Assembly: GCA_964019425.1 (NCBI GenBank)
Contig: OZ025781.1
Span: 310,001 to 374,000 of the forward strand
Reading direction: 5' to 3'
Origin: Flectonema sp. DT1601
Taxonomy: Eukaryota; Euglenozoa; Diplonemea; Diplonemida; Diplonemidae
Length of the DNA: 64,000 bases
The stretch's first letter is position 1; every line of letters starts with the position of its first letter. Positions 1 to 8,639 of this stretch are shown here, one piece after another. The translations under genes were made by a program, and so were the position numbers. The notes under the pieces were generated by a model. The model saw only the letters and a program-made list of their open reading frames with translations, was not told the origin of the DNA and ran no database searches.

Positions 1-1699
1 AGTGTTTCTGAAAAAAAAAGATAGCAAAAAAAAAAAAAAAAAAAATCCAATACTGCTAAAGTGGAAGCTGTTACACAACTCATTCACTCCTGTCAGACAC
101 AGGCTTGTAGCTCTTAGCGGCATGAGGGCACTAAGCGCACATTTCCTGTTGACACTCACTGTCTATTTGGGAAACGTTCGTGTAGAGCTGTCCATTTCAG
201 AAGCTTTGATGTGGAATCATAGGTTTTTCCCTTCTTTTTTTTTTTTTTTTTTTTTTTTCCCTATTCCTGATAGCAGCGAAGGGTTACTAATACGTAAGGA
301 TTAATGTGAAAAAAAAAAGAATCGGCACCTCACTAAATAATTCTCACGCTTTGTTTTTGTTTGTGCGCAACCGGAAACAAGCCTATAAAGTAAGGATGTT
401 AACGTTACGCTGCCACAATTCTCTTTCGCTCGTAAAACATGTCTTCGAGATGAAAAAAAACCATTCAGATTAGCCTTATATTTCGTTGAACGCAGACAGA
501 ATCCTGTCGCACGGGGGAAATAAATCATGACCATAAGAAATAACGGCTTTCAATCTGAATAGTTTTTTCTCCGACTACGTCGGTACAAAAAAAAAAAAAA
601 AAAAAAAAAAAAACAACACATTAAAATTCTGAACTAAATACGAGTTGCTATGTCTGCAATGCAAATTCTAACGAAGGGGAAAAAAAGGTTGCTGAGAGGG
701 GAAGGAAAAAAAAAAAAAAAAAAGTAGCGATTCTGCAAACCTAAGTTTATAATTTTGTTATTAAGAGAAAAGAACCCAATAGGGTTCGAATAAGAGGGTT
801 TCTTTTTTTTTTTTTTTTTTCATTGAACTTCCTAATAATTGAAAAAAAAAAAAAAAAAACAGAAATGAAAGAAAAGTTGGGAATGAGACTACAGGATCGA
901 GTTAGGGGGAACTATAATACAACGGTGGGGGGGGTAACTTGATACTATGATTAAATATAAAGCAACTTGAAACTGGCTAAAACGAATATAGGGTTCGGCC
1001 AAACCTGGTTGCAATGAAAAGAGACCAACAGTTGGTACCCATATATGCTGTCGAATATGGGGATTCGGGGGCCACGTACTACAGGTTGAGCGCCCCATGC
1101 CCTGTAGCCCGGGGGCTGCAATATGCAAGAAAAACGCTACAGCAGTATTTTTAATCCAAACTACGTTACGCTACCTGAACCAGAACGAATGAATACAAGG
1201 ACAAATAAAATTTAAAAAAAAAAAAAAAATTGAAATGCTTACGCCAAGATAATCACACAAAACAAGGTAAATATTATCTTTAGTCGGCTATGGCGATTGC
1301 CAGTTTGCTTCAACAAGGGGGAGCGTACTACAATTTTTATTAAAAATTAGTCTTAAAAAAAACAATTAGTCGGTATAACCAAAAAAAAAAAGAAAAAAAA
1401 GAGAAAAAAAAAGAAAAAGGAACTGCGAGAATGAGACAAACGTGGCAAAAAGTTTTTTTTTTTTTTCCCATTCTTCTTTGTGAGACAAAACTACATTCAG
1501 TTCACTAAGAAAGCTATTTTTAGATCAAGAAAACAAAACGTACTTAATGATTTTTTAAAAAAAATAAAAAAAAAAAGGAAAGAGGAAAGAGGAAGATATC
1601 CCAATGATTATCAATATAGACGAGGAAACAACAGAATACGATATACCAAACAGTAAGACAATACATTTTTTTATTTTATTTTTTTTGGGAAAGTCATTT
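1..1699. other. Intergenic, homopolymer-rich, no supported gene
   Basis: No reading frame here resembles a protein. The stretch carries many A and T runs of 12-24 nt (for example around 229-258, 587-612, 802-820, 842-859). A less A/T-rich island at about 880-1130 is listed separately. The rest looks like 3'-flanking DNA of the gene that ends at 1700 plus spacer. Confidence 0.6.
860..1130 (-). ncRNA. Candidate structured non-coding RNA
   Basis: This island is clearly richer in G/C than its surroundings. On the minus strand CTACAGG (1101-1107) and CCTGTAG (1079-1085) form a perfect 7-bp inverted repeat with a 15-nt loop. The sense of CCTGTAG recurs at 889-895. Downstream on the same strand a run of 18 T (842-859) could act as an RNA polymerase III stop. 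The stem region loosely recalls the 5' Alu domain of SRP RNA (GGGC...CCTGTAGT), but I do not see a convincing S-domain helix 8, so I name no family. It could be a chance GC-rich spacer. What I see is the inverted repeat and the T-run; the ncRNA call is inference. Confidence 0.25.
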
Positions 1700-3832
1700 T
1701 CATTTTTTAATTTTCCCCCAATAACCGTGTTGCTGAACACGGTAATTACCAGGACCATTTCCGTCAACTCGTGTCACTCTGAGGTCAACTACGCTTTTGG
1801 GTTTTGAATGTTTTTTTTGAGGTTTTGATTTTTTTACTACAACTGGATCCGATTGTTTTGCACCCCATCCAGAGGCTGGTGGAACTGTTGGAGTCGTAAA
1901 TTGAGGAAGGGAAGAATTATTTACCGTCGTTGGAGTCGTGAAAGGATCTACACTCTGTTCGGGTTCATCGAAGGGAGAACCCGGAGTGACCTTTGTCTTT
2001 GACCACGACACAGATCTTTTTGATATTTTTGGATCCCCCTCACCCAAAGCAACAGAAATACTACCATCAGGTATCCAAGAACCATTAACACTCACATGCC
2101 AGGAGGTTATACTAAATGGTAGTTCTCCCTCGTGTTCTTGTGAAGATGCGATAATTGCATTTCCATCATCAGTTGTGTTTGTTCTAATTATCCACCTCCC
2201 TCCTTTAGATTGAAGCATGTACTGACCTCCACGTGAAACCCAACTAGGAGCATCTTCTATCAATTTCTTTCGTATTGCATAAGTTCCTTGGACCTTTGTC
2301 TTTGCCGGTGATATAACTGTTACGTACCTGTAGTCAACTCCTCCCGATGTCTCTGTTTGATCTTCGTCAGGTGAGTCGTGTGATGTTTTACTGTTCAGAA
2401 GATCTTCTAAATTTAAAGTATTTTGAGCCGCTGATGATTGATGTGATGGTTTGGCTTCTGGACCACGAGTATCAGCTACAGTCAGCTTTTCATCACCTGA
2501 AAGTACAGATTCTAAACCTTCACGGAGAGAGCTTCGAACTTGAGCGTTTTGAGGTTTGCAAGAAACATCTTTTGCCGCCAGCAGATCAACTACGAGAGTA
2601 CCACCTCCATGGCTAGGACTTCTCGTGTCGGTGACTAACATTGGTAAGTAACCAGGAAGGAGCACTTGTGATGTGAAAGTGCTCAATGGGACTCCGATGT
2701 TTCCTGGGTTTGATACTCGGAATATTAACCCCCGAGAACCAATTTGCATTGACGCCGTTAACGGTATTGACCAAGTCACCCACCTACCTCGTAATGTAGT
2801 CCAGTAGTCAGTCACATGCTGAACAGGATCAGGAATGTTTATGTATAACTGATCAGGAGGTGATGGTTGACTGACAGGGGACGATGCAATTGCCTGAACG
2901 AGAGCCGTAGTTGCAGCCCATCTAGAGTCGGTAAGCAGCATTGGTGTGTTTGATGAGATGTGACTACCCTCAAACCCCAACACATAATCTAACTGTTCTT
3001 TTCCAAATACAAATAAAACCATTATCAACATCTCACCAACTGATAACTCTTCACTGTATCGAATCTCACTTAGGGCTTCACATATAATTCTAGCGAGTTC
3101 TAAGGGTGCGCCTTGTTGATGATCAATCCAATTTATATTTTGAAGCAGCTCATGAATCACCGCGTGTGTTGAGGCTCCGTTATTTTTAAATGACTTTTTA
3201 CTATTACCGTACAACTCCATTGTTCTTGAAACATGTGCAGTAGCTTGTTGCCTGATGGTTTTTTCATCATCGCATACAATAGGAGAAGTTATTCTATAGG
3301 GCTCTATTGGCACTCCGAATTCTTGTGGATCTGGAGGCTCCTCGAGTAGTTTTTTTATTCGTGTTGTTATCAGTAAGACTGATTGCTTTATATTATTTCC
3401 GAGAGGTGATGGAGGCTGATACCCCCCTGGAGATGCAGAGCTAGCGACGTCATCATCTCGTAGTATGGTTTCAATCGGAGGGGTAGAAGCTGTCGTTGCT
3501 GGAGCTGCTTTATCAGTAAGCGGCTTATCGCTGAATTCTAATTTAATTTTGCCTAATCCTTTAAATTGGGATAGCTGTGATTTTTTTGTAACTGCCACAT
3601 CATTCATTCTTATTAAGTATTTCCCCACTTGCTTTTCCAATTTGTGCACTTTTGGTACCCTTCCCTGTGCCTGACTCAGCTTTAAGTTTCCACTCGAGGG
3701 GTCAAATTGCAATCCCAGAGGCTCTTCACTCTTTTTCTTCACAAACACAATTTCTGTTGCCTCCTCCTTGCTTTTCTTGTGCATTTCATGTCTGTCTTCA
3801 TCTTTGGGCTGTTTGCTTAAACAGCACCCCAT
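1700..3832 (-). CDS. N-acylated PDZ protein with possible ADP-ribosyltransferase-like fold
   Basis: A 710-residue protein beginning MGCCLSKQ, a typical N-myristoylation plus double-cysteine palmitoylation signal, so it is probably held on the inner face of a membrane. Residues about 25-105 look like a PDZ domain (EPLGLQFD, GKYLIRMNDVAV, IKLEFSDK). Residues about 215-420 resemble in outline the mono-ADP-ribosyltransferase fold, with GRWVTWSIPLTASM, GLIFRVSN and QVLLPGYLPMLV in the family order, but I cannot place a complete catalytic triad, so a binding or regulatory role is as likely as catalysis. The C-terminal third is low-complexity and basic. A tract TTTTATTCTTCCATTCAG ends one base before the ATG, a likely splice acceptor that also fixes the start. 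The fold assignment is tentative; the acylation signal is the firmest part. Confidence 0.8.
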   Translation of the reverse strand: MGCCLSKQPKDEDRHEMHKKSKEEATEIVFVKKKSEEPLGLQFDPSSGNLKLSQAQGRVPKVHKLEKQVGKYLIRMNDVAVTKKSQLSQFKGLGKIKLEFSDKPLTDKAAPATTASTPPIETILRDDDVASSASPGGYQPPSPLGNNIKQSVLLITTRIKKLLEEPPDPQEFGVPIEPYRITSPIVCDDEKTIRQQATAHVSRTMELYGNSKKSFKNNGASTHAVIHELLQNINWIDHQQGAPLELARIICEALSEIRYSEELSVGEMLIMVLFVFGKEQLDYVLGFEGSHISSNTPMLLTDSRWAATTALVQAIASSPVSQPSPPDQLYINIPDPVQHVTDYWTTLRGRWVTWSIPLTASMQIGSRGLIFRVSNPGNIGVPLSTFTSQVLLPGYLPMLVTDTRSPSHGGGTLVVDLLAAKDVSCKPQNAQVRSSLREGLESVLSGDEKLTVADTRGPEAKPSHQSSAAQNTLNLEDLLNSKTSHDSPDEDQTETSGGVDYRYVTVISPAKTKVQGTYAIRKKLIEDAPSWVSRGGQYMLQSKGGRWIIRTNTTDDGNAIIASSQEHEGELPFSITSWHVSVNGSWIPDGSISVALGEGDPKISKRSVSWSKTKVTPGSPFDEPEQSVDPFTTPTTVNNSSLPQFTTPTVPPASGWGAKQSDPVVVKKSKPQKKHSKPKSVVDLRVTRVDGNGPGNYRVQQHGYWGKIKK

Positions 3833-3835
3833 ACT

Positions 3836-4330
3836 GAATGGAAGAATAAAATAATAATTCCTTCCTTAAAAAAAACGGGAGAATACAAAATCATCTTTTA
3901 TTTCTCCGTTCAATTGTCGTACTCTCCTTCGATAGTGTGCTGACTCAGAGGCTGCAAGGAAAAAAAAAAAAGAAACAATAAAACAAAATGAACACAAATA
4001 GATTTTCCCTCTGATTTAGACAACAATCCGTTGCTCCATTCTTTTCCACCCCCTTTTTTTTTTAATTTTTTAATTTTTTTTTTTTTTTTGGAAAAAAAAC
4101 CCCCTCTCCAACAGAGACGGGAAGAACAAAAAAAAGAAAATATTTCCAGCAACGCTACAAGAAAAAAAAAAAAAAAAGAGATAACCGAGGAGTTTTCAAC
4201 TCCCCCTTCCCGTCCCGACCCTCGAACTGTTCCAAACAAAATGCGAAGTACCGAAAGCACCCGGAAAAGACCACTAGAAAAAGAAAAAGGATGACTCGCC
4301 CATATTCTGGAACTCGTTACCGGACTGTGT
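3836..4330. other. Intergenic, low complexity
   Basis: A/T-rich spacer with A and T runs (about 3960-3972, 4052-4090, 4150-4166). Frames on both strands are lysine- or phenylalanine-rich artefacts of these runs. I see no gene. Confidence 0.6.
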
Positions 4331-4734
4331 CTATGCGACGTTCTTCAGCTGTGCCTCAAGCTCTTTTCCGTCAACTCCAGTGAACATCGGGTCGAAGATA
4401 TCGATTTTGTTTTGCTTGAAGTACATCGCGTAGAAGGCCTGCTCCTTCTCCCTCAATGGATCCCACGCCTGTGGGTATCCGTTGTGGTATTGGTTTCTTC
4501 TTCCCTTCTCATCTACAACCGCCATCTTCGACATGGCGTAGGTGATTCCAACTAACCCGGCGATGAATGCTGGGAAGTGGATGTACTCGTTTCTGTTTTG
4601 AGTTTTTTTTTTTTTAATTTCTACACATTAAAAAAAAGTAAGACAAAAAGAAATATATGTTATGTAGCATACCTTGACCAGTAGCGACCAATGTAGAACG
4701 GGAGTCTGAGGGTCTTCCATGGAGTGTAAACCAT
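4331..4734 (-). CDS. Small single-pass membrane protein, two exons (mitochondrial-like)
   Basis: Two exons, 4673-4734 and 4331-4592, join across an 80-nt intron (donor GTATGC, acceptor AAAACAG) into a 107-residue protein. It starts MVYTPWKTLRLPFYIGRYWS, has one hydrophobic segment at about residues 26-40 (FPAFIAGLVGITYAM), then a polar tail rich in aromatic and charged residues ending GKELEAQLKNVA. Size, basic aromatic N-terminus and single helix are typical of accessory subunits of mitochondrial respiratory complexes or ATP synthase, but I do not recognise the family. An A-tract directly precedes the ATG. Its well-biased coding sequence suggests strong expression. Gene structure is well supported; the mitochondrial role is inference. 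Confidence 0.72.
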
Positions 4735-5653
4735 TTTTTTTTTTTGTTTTTAAAGACCTTTAATATCTGTTTACGAAAATAGAGTGAGTTTGACTTTTTT
4801 AACGTGAATCCAAAAAAAAATATTCCTTCTTTTCTCTCTTAAAACTATGGTCACGTTTTGGTCATGATCGTGGGTTTTTTTTTTTTTTTTTTTCCAACAT
4901 CAAAAAAAAGTTTTTTTTCGCTGCTGGAAAAAACCATTATACAATAGCAGTTAATATTTAAAAAAAGAAAAAAAAAGAAAAAAAAAACGTAAAAAAAACA
5001 ATTCAGTGATTGCACTGTCCCTTAAATGAAGTCACCTTCCTCACCTCCAAACAGACTTTGTATCCGTAATAAGAATATATATTCGGATACCAAATATCTT
5101 TTAAAAAAAAGCAAATCCTTAAATTATAAACAAGTCTATCCATGCTGGTGATCCATAATCCGAAAACAAGTTTCAAAAAAAAAAAAAAAAAAAAAGGGAA
5201 AAAAAGGGAAATGAAAAACTCATCAATGAATAAAGACAGAGGAAGTGTAAAAATAAGATTGCTGGTTTGTGTTTTTTTTTTTTTTTTAAAAATTTTGCCA
5301 CCCGAAGCACTTTACCTCCGTTGATCGGAGTGACGGCTGCAGGGTTGCGAAAGGGTAAACAAGCAAAAAAAAGAAGAGAAAAAAAAAAGAAAAAAAAAGT
5401 ATTTTCCAAAAAACAGCCACATAGCAGCCTTTTGAGCTCCTTATGAGCATCAGGCTTTACATCATGAGACGTCAGGAAAAAAACGAAAATGAAGGGTGGG
5501 GAAAAGTAAATAGAGAAAAGAAACGTCAACAAATTGAGAGTAGGCAAAAAGAGTTGCATTGACAGAAGAAAAAAAAACCGCAGGGAAAAAAAACAAATGA
5601 AGAAAGAATTCATATTGTCAACAAAGAGTAAAACTGTAACTATAAAAGTGAAA
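4735..5653. other. Intergenic, homopolymer-rich
   Basis: Dense A and T runs (about 4871-4890, 4963-4987, 5175-5197, 5270-5287). A long minus-strand frame overlapping the end of the glutaminase gene is phenylalanine-rich low complexity and is not taken as coding. The leftmost part holds the promoter or leader of the small membrane-protein gene. Confidence 0.6.
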
Positions 5654-8122
5654 TCACTGATCCTTGTTTCGGAAAAGGATGTCAAGAACTGAAAATCTAA
5701 ACTTTTGTGCAAAACGTTGGCAAAGACGAATACCGCGAATGCTATTTCCAATATCATCAAGTTTTGGTGACCAAACACACATTCCAAGTATACCAGGAAC
5801 AACTACAAAGATCTCACCAGCAACACCAGACTTTGCAGGCATTCCAATAGTACATGCCCACTCACCACTGTAGTCATACATTCCACACGAACTGATAATT
5901 TGAAGCGTTTGTTTTACTTCTGTTTCTGTAACAATCTTCTTTCCAGTAAGTGGACTACAGCCGTAATTCGCGTAGGTTGCTGCGGCGTTAGCAAGTAGTG
6001 GAGTTGAGACCCTACACGAGCAAATCCTTAAATAAAACTCCACACTCTGCGCTAACGAATGATGACTATCTACAGACAACGGGAATGTATTCTCAGCCTT
6101 CATAAAGTTCGCGAGTGCGTAATTTCTAAATGCGCAACCTTGCTCACTTTTAAATACATCCAGGCAGTCTCCTACAGGTAGGTCACCTGCTAAGTCACTT
6201 AGAAATGATTTGTATGGCATCAACCGATTCTCTATATTATCACAAAGAGTCGGGTCCAGCATAGAACACGTCACGATCGCTCCAGCGTTTGTAACTGGAT
6301 TGAACGGGTTTCCTTTTTTTGTTAAAGTGAAATCATTGAATGCTCTGCCTGATGGTTCCTGACCAACATGCTTATGAACATATTCGTGACCATGTAAAGA
6401 CAGTGCTCTAGTGTAAGCAAAAGCTTTACCCACAGATTGAATTGAAAATGTGTCTTCGGTATGACCCAGGTTAAACCTCTGACCATTGACTGTACAGATT
6501 GATATTGCGAATCTCTCTGACGGGGCATCACGAAGCTCTGGTATGTAGTCAGCATTGGCACCATCGTTGGGAGTGTTTTCTAAAACATCGTAGTACATCT
6601 TACAGAGATTACTTGTAAAAGCTTCCCAATTCTTAATTTCTAACTTATCAAGAACAACTGATGGTATTATAGAAAGCGGTGCGTCGATATCCACGTCACC
6701 CAGTGGCTCGTGTTCAGGAAAACCTCCCAATACTAAGTCTGAAAAGTCATCCCAAGCGAAGAACAAATTTTCGAATTCTGAGATATTTTTAATAAGAGGA
6801 GGGCTGTAATCACTTAACGCAGCTCTAACAGAGGGAAGTAATAGCTTTTGAACACCTGCATCCTCAATTGGTTTTGCGATTAGTCGAATTTCATCAGTTA
6901 AAGCTGGATGACCAATAATATCAAAACCATACGACTCATGAAGTCTGAGGATTAAAGCTGTGACTGGAAGTACTTCTGTTTTTGGAAATGCGATTGACGA
7001 TGATAGTTTTTCAAAGAAATTACGAGTCCGTCTTTGCATAGCTGCGTAAGAAGGGACCTCAACAAACTTATCAGAGGTAGCTCCGTTATCCTTTAAGTAG
7101 TCAGCAATGTTGTTGTGAGTATTACGAATAGCTCCTCTTAAAGGAGTTGTTCCCCATCTGTCTTTGACATTTAGATCTGCTCCAGCGTTCAGTAGTATTT
7201 TAACACAACTCATGTGTCCTTCTTCTGCTGCTAAGTGAAGAGCACATCTATTGTCGTAGTCACCTGTGTTTATTGAGCTTACTGTAGGTATCAGTCTCTG
7301 TAATTCTTCTGCATCACCAGCAGCTGCTGCCTTGATCAAAGCATCAATCGCAGCAGTCTTGGCGACGGTTCGAATGCTGCTTTTTCGTTTTGGGATGCAT
7401 TCGTGAGTGAGGCGAGCACCTTGATTTTTTAAATAGGCGACTACTTCATGTTGATGACATGCTTCTGCTCCAGATAGTGGTGTTGTTGTCCATTTGTCTT
7501 GACAGTTAACGTCAGCTCCCTTCTCAACTAAGTATTTCACCATTTCTAAGTGACCTTCTTCAGCTGCAATGTGAAGTGGGTGTCGGAAATCATAGTCGTT
7601 GGTATTGGCAGATGCCCCTCCCTCGATTAACTTCTTTATCTCATTGAGGTTTCCTGAGAGTGCTGCGCTGCACATCTTGTGACTAATGACGCTGTTTCCG
7701 ACCTCGTTGGGGCACTCAGCTCCTTTTGATTTTAAAAAGTTAGCAACCTCGGTATGAGCATTCTGCTGAGCGCCTGTCAGAGGAGTATTTCCCCACCTGT
7801 CGGTACAATTAACATTCGCACCTCGTGAGATGAGCAGTTCAACAACAGCGAGTTTTCCTTCTTCTGCTGCGAGATGGAGAGCGCTTCTGTGATCATAATC
7901 AGAGAGGTTTGGATCAGCTCCTCTATCAAGAGAGTCTTTGAGTGAATCAACCTGACCACGTGCTGCTTCATCACATAATATCGTTGCGTAGTCACGAGTT
8001 CCAGTCGCCATTGACTTCTTCTTCATTAACGTTGTTAAATAAGCAACAGGATCCTCTGGATTGTTCGTCTTCAGTGATTCCCTTATCTCACTGAGAAGAC
8101 TATCAACTGACACGGTTGTCAT
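5654..8122 (-). CDS. Glutaminase with N-terminal ankyrin repeats
   Basis: An 822-residue protein. Residues about 45-355 hold three blocks of paired ankyrin repeats (RSALHLAAEEGKLAVVELLI, HPLHIAAEEGHLEMVKYLVE, CALHLAAEEGHMSCVKILLN). Residues about 470-815 are a serine-type glutaminase domain: FSIQSVGKAF carries the S-x-x-K catalytic pair, followed by VGQEPSG, NPFNPVTNAGAI and late glycine-rich AKSGVAGEI. It should hydrolyse L-glutamine to glutamate and ammonia. Animal glutaminases carry ankyrin repeats at the C-terminus; here they precede the enzyme. I see no mitochondrial presequence. An acceptor-like TTGTTCTACAG lies 25 nt before the ATG. Family assignment is firm; location in the cell is unknown. 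Confidence 0.93.
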   Translation of the reverse strand: MTTVSVDSLLSEIRESLKTNNPEDPVAYLTTLMKKKSMATGTRDYATILCDEAARGQVDSLKDSLDRGADPNLSDYDHRSALHLAAEEGKLAVVELLISRGANVNCTDRWGNTPLTGAQQNAHTEVANFLKSKGAECPNEVGNSVISHKMCSAALSGNLNEIKKLIEGGASANTNDYDFRHPLHIAAEEGHLEMVKYLVEKGADVNCQDKWTTTPLSGAEACHQHEVVAYLKNQGARLTHECIPKRKSSIRTVAKTAAIDALIKAAAAGDAEELQRLIPTVSSINTGDYDNRCALHLAAEEGHMSCVKILLNAGADLNVKDRWGTTPLRGAIRNTHNNIADYLKDNGATSDKFVEVPSYAAMQRRTRNFFEKLSSSIAFPKTEVLPVTALILRLHESYGFDIIGHPALTDEIRLIAKPIEDAGVQKLLLPSVRAALSDYSPPLIKNISEFENLFFAWDDFSDLVLGGFPEHEPLGDVDIDAPLSIIPSVVLDKLEIKNWEAFTSNLCKMYYDVLENTPNDGANADYIPELRDAPSERFAISICTVNGQRFNLGHTEDTFSIQSVGKAFAYTRALSLHGHEYVHKHVGQEPSGRAFNDFTLTKKGNPFNPVTNAGAIVTCSMLDPTLCDNIENRLMPYKSFLSDLAGDLPVGDCLDVFKSEQGCAFRNYALANFMKAENTFPLSVDSHHSLAQSVEFYLRICSCRVSTPLLANAAATYANYGCSPLTGKKIVTETEVKQTLQIISSCGMYDYSGEWACTIGMPAKSGVAGEIFVVVPGILGMCVWSPKLDDIGNSIRGIRLCQRFAQKFRFSVLDILFRNKDQ

Positions 8123-8639
8123 TATTCGGTTTTATAAAGTAAACCTGTAGAACAAATCGATATTTCTTAAAAGTTGTATGTCAATCATATATAGTAGAGC
8201 TTGACTGACAGTGTTGTAGTATGCAGCCTATTCAAAAGATAGAAATTATCCAATACCGAACACTGTATCAAACCTCCCAAGCCTTAAACCCCGATAAAGG
8301 GACACTTTTCGCACTGCTACAAGTTACTTCTCTTTCGTCTCCTTTTTTTTTATTTCAAGAATAATTCTCCTTATTATTTTGTCGTTTTTTTTTTTTTTTT
8401 TTTTTTTTTCGTTTTTTCCCCATGTAGTAATAAGGTAGATCTAAAGGGCGGGGATGAAATTTAAAAAAAAAAAAAAAAACTTATTCATTTTTTTTTTTGT
8501 TATGTTGTTCACCTCCTGATTAATACCGGAGTCTAAAACACGGTACCGTACCATTACGAAGGTAAGGCGTTTCTCCCGCACATTGTTGCATCGCATCAAG
8601 CAGACACACTCTTGAAATTCCCTGCGTCGAGGAGTATGG
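8123..8639. other. Intergenic spacer
   Basis: Contains a likely acceptor just upstream of the glutaminase start, T and A runs (about 8383-8409, 8463-8479) and 3'-flanking DNA of the FG-GAP gene. No coding potential seen. Confidence 0.6.

Noticed and set aside
2-304. Plus-strand 100-codon frame at the left edge
   Set aside because: Lysine and phenylalanine runs come from A and T homopolymers; no domain or start context.
889-1128. 79-codon minus-strand frame
   Set aside because: It begins at a TTG rather than ATG and has no protein-like pattern; the island is better treated as possible ncRNA.
3910-4260. 116-codon minus-strand frame
   Set aside because: Poly-Lys and poly-Phe low complexity from homopolymers.
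5173-5802. 209-codon minus-strand frame overlapping the glutaminase 3' end
   Set aside because: Phenylalanine-rich translation of A runs, different frame from the enzyme, no domain.
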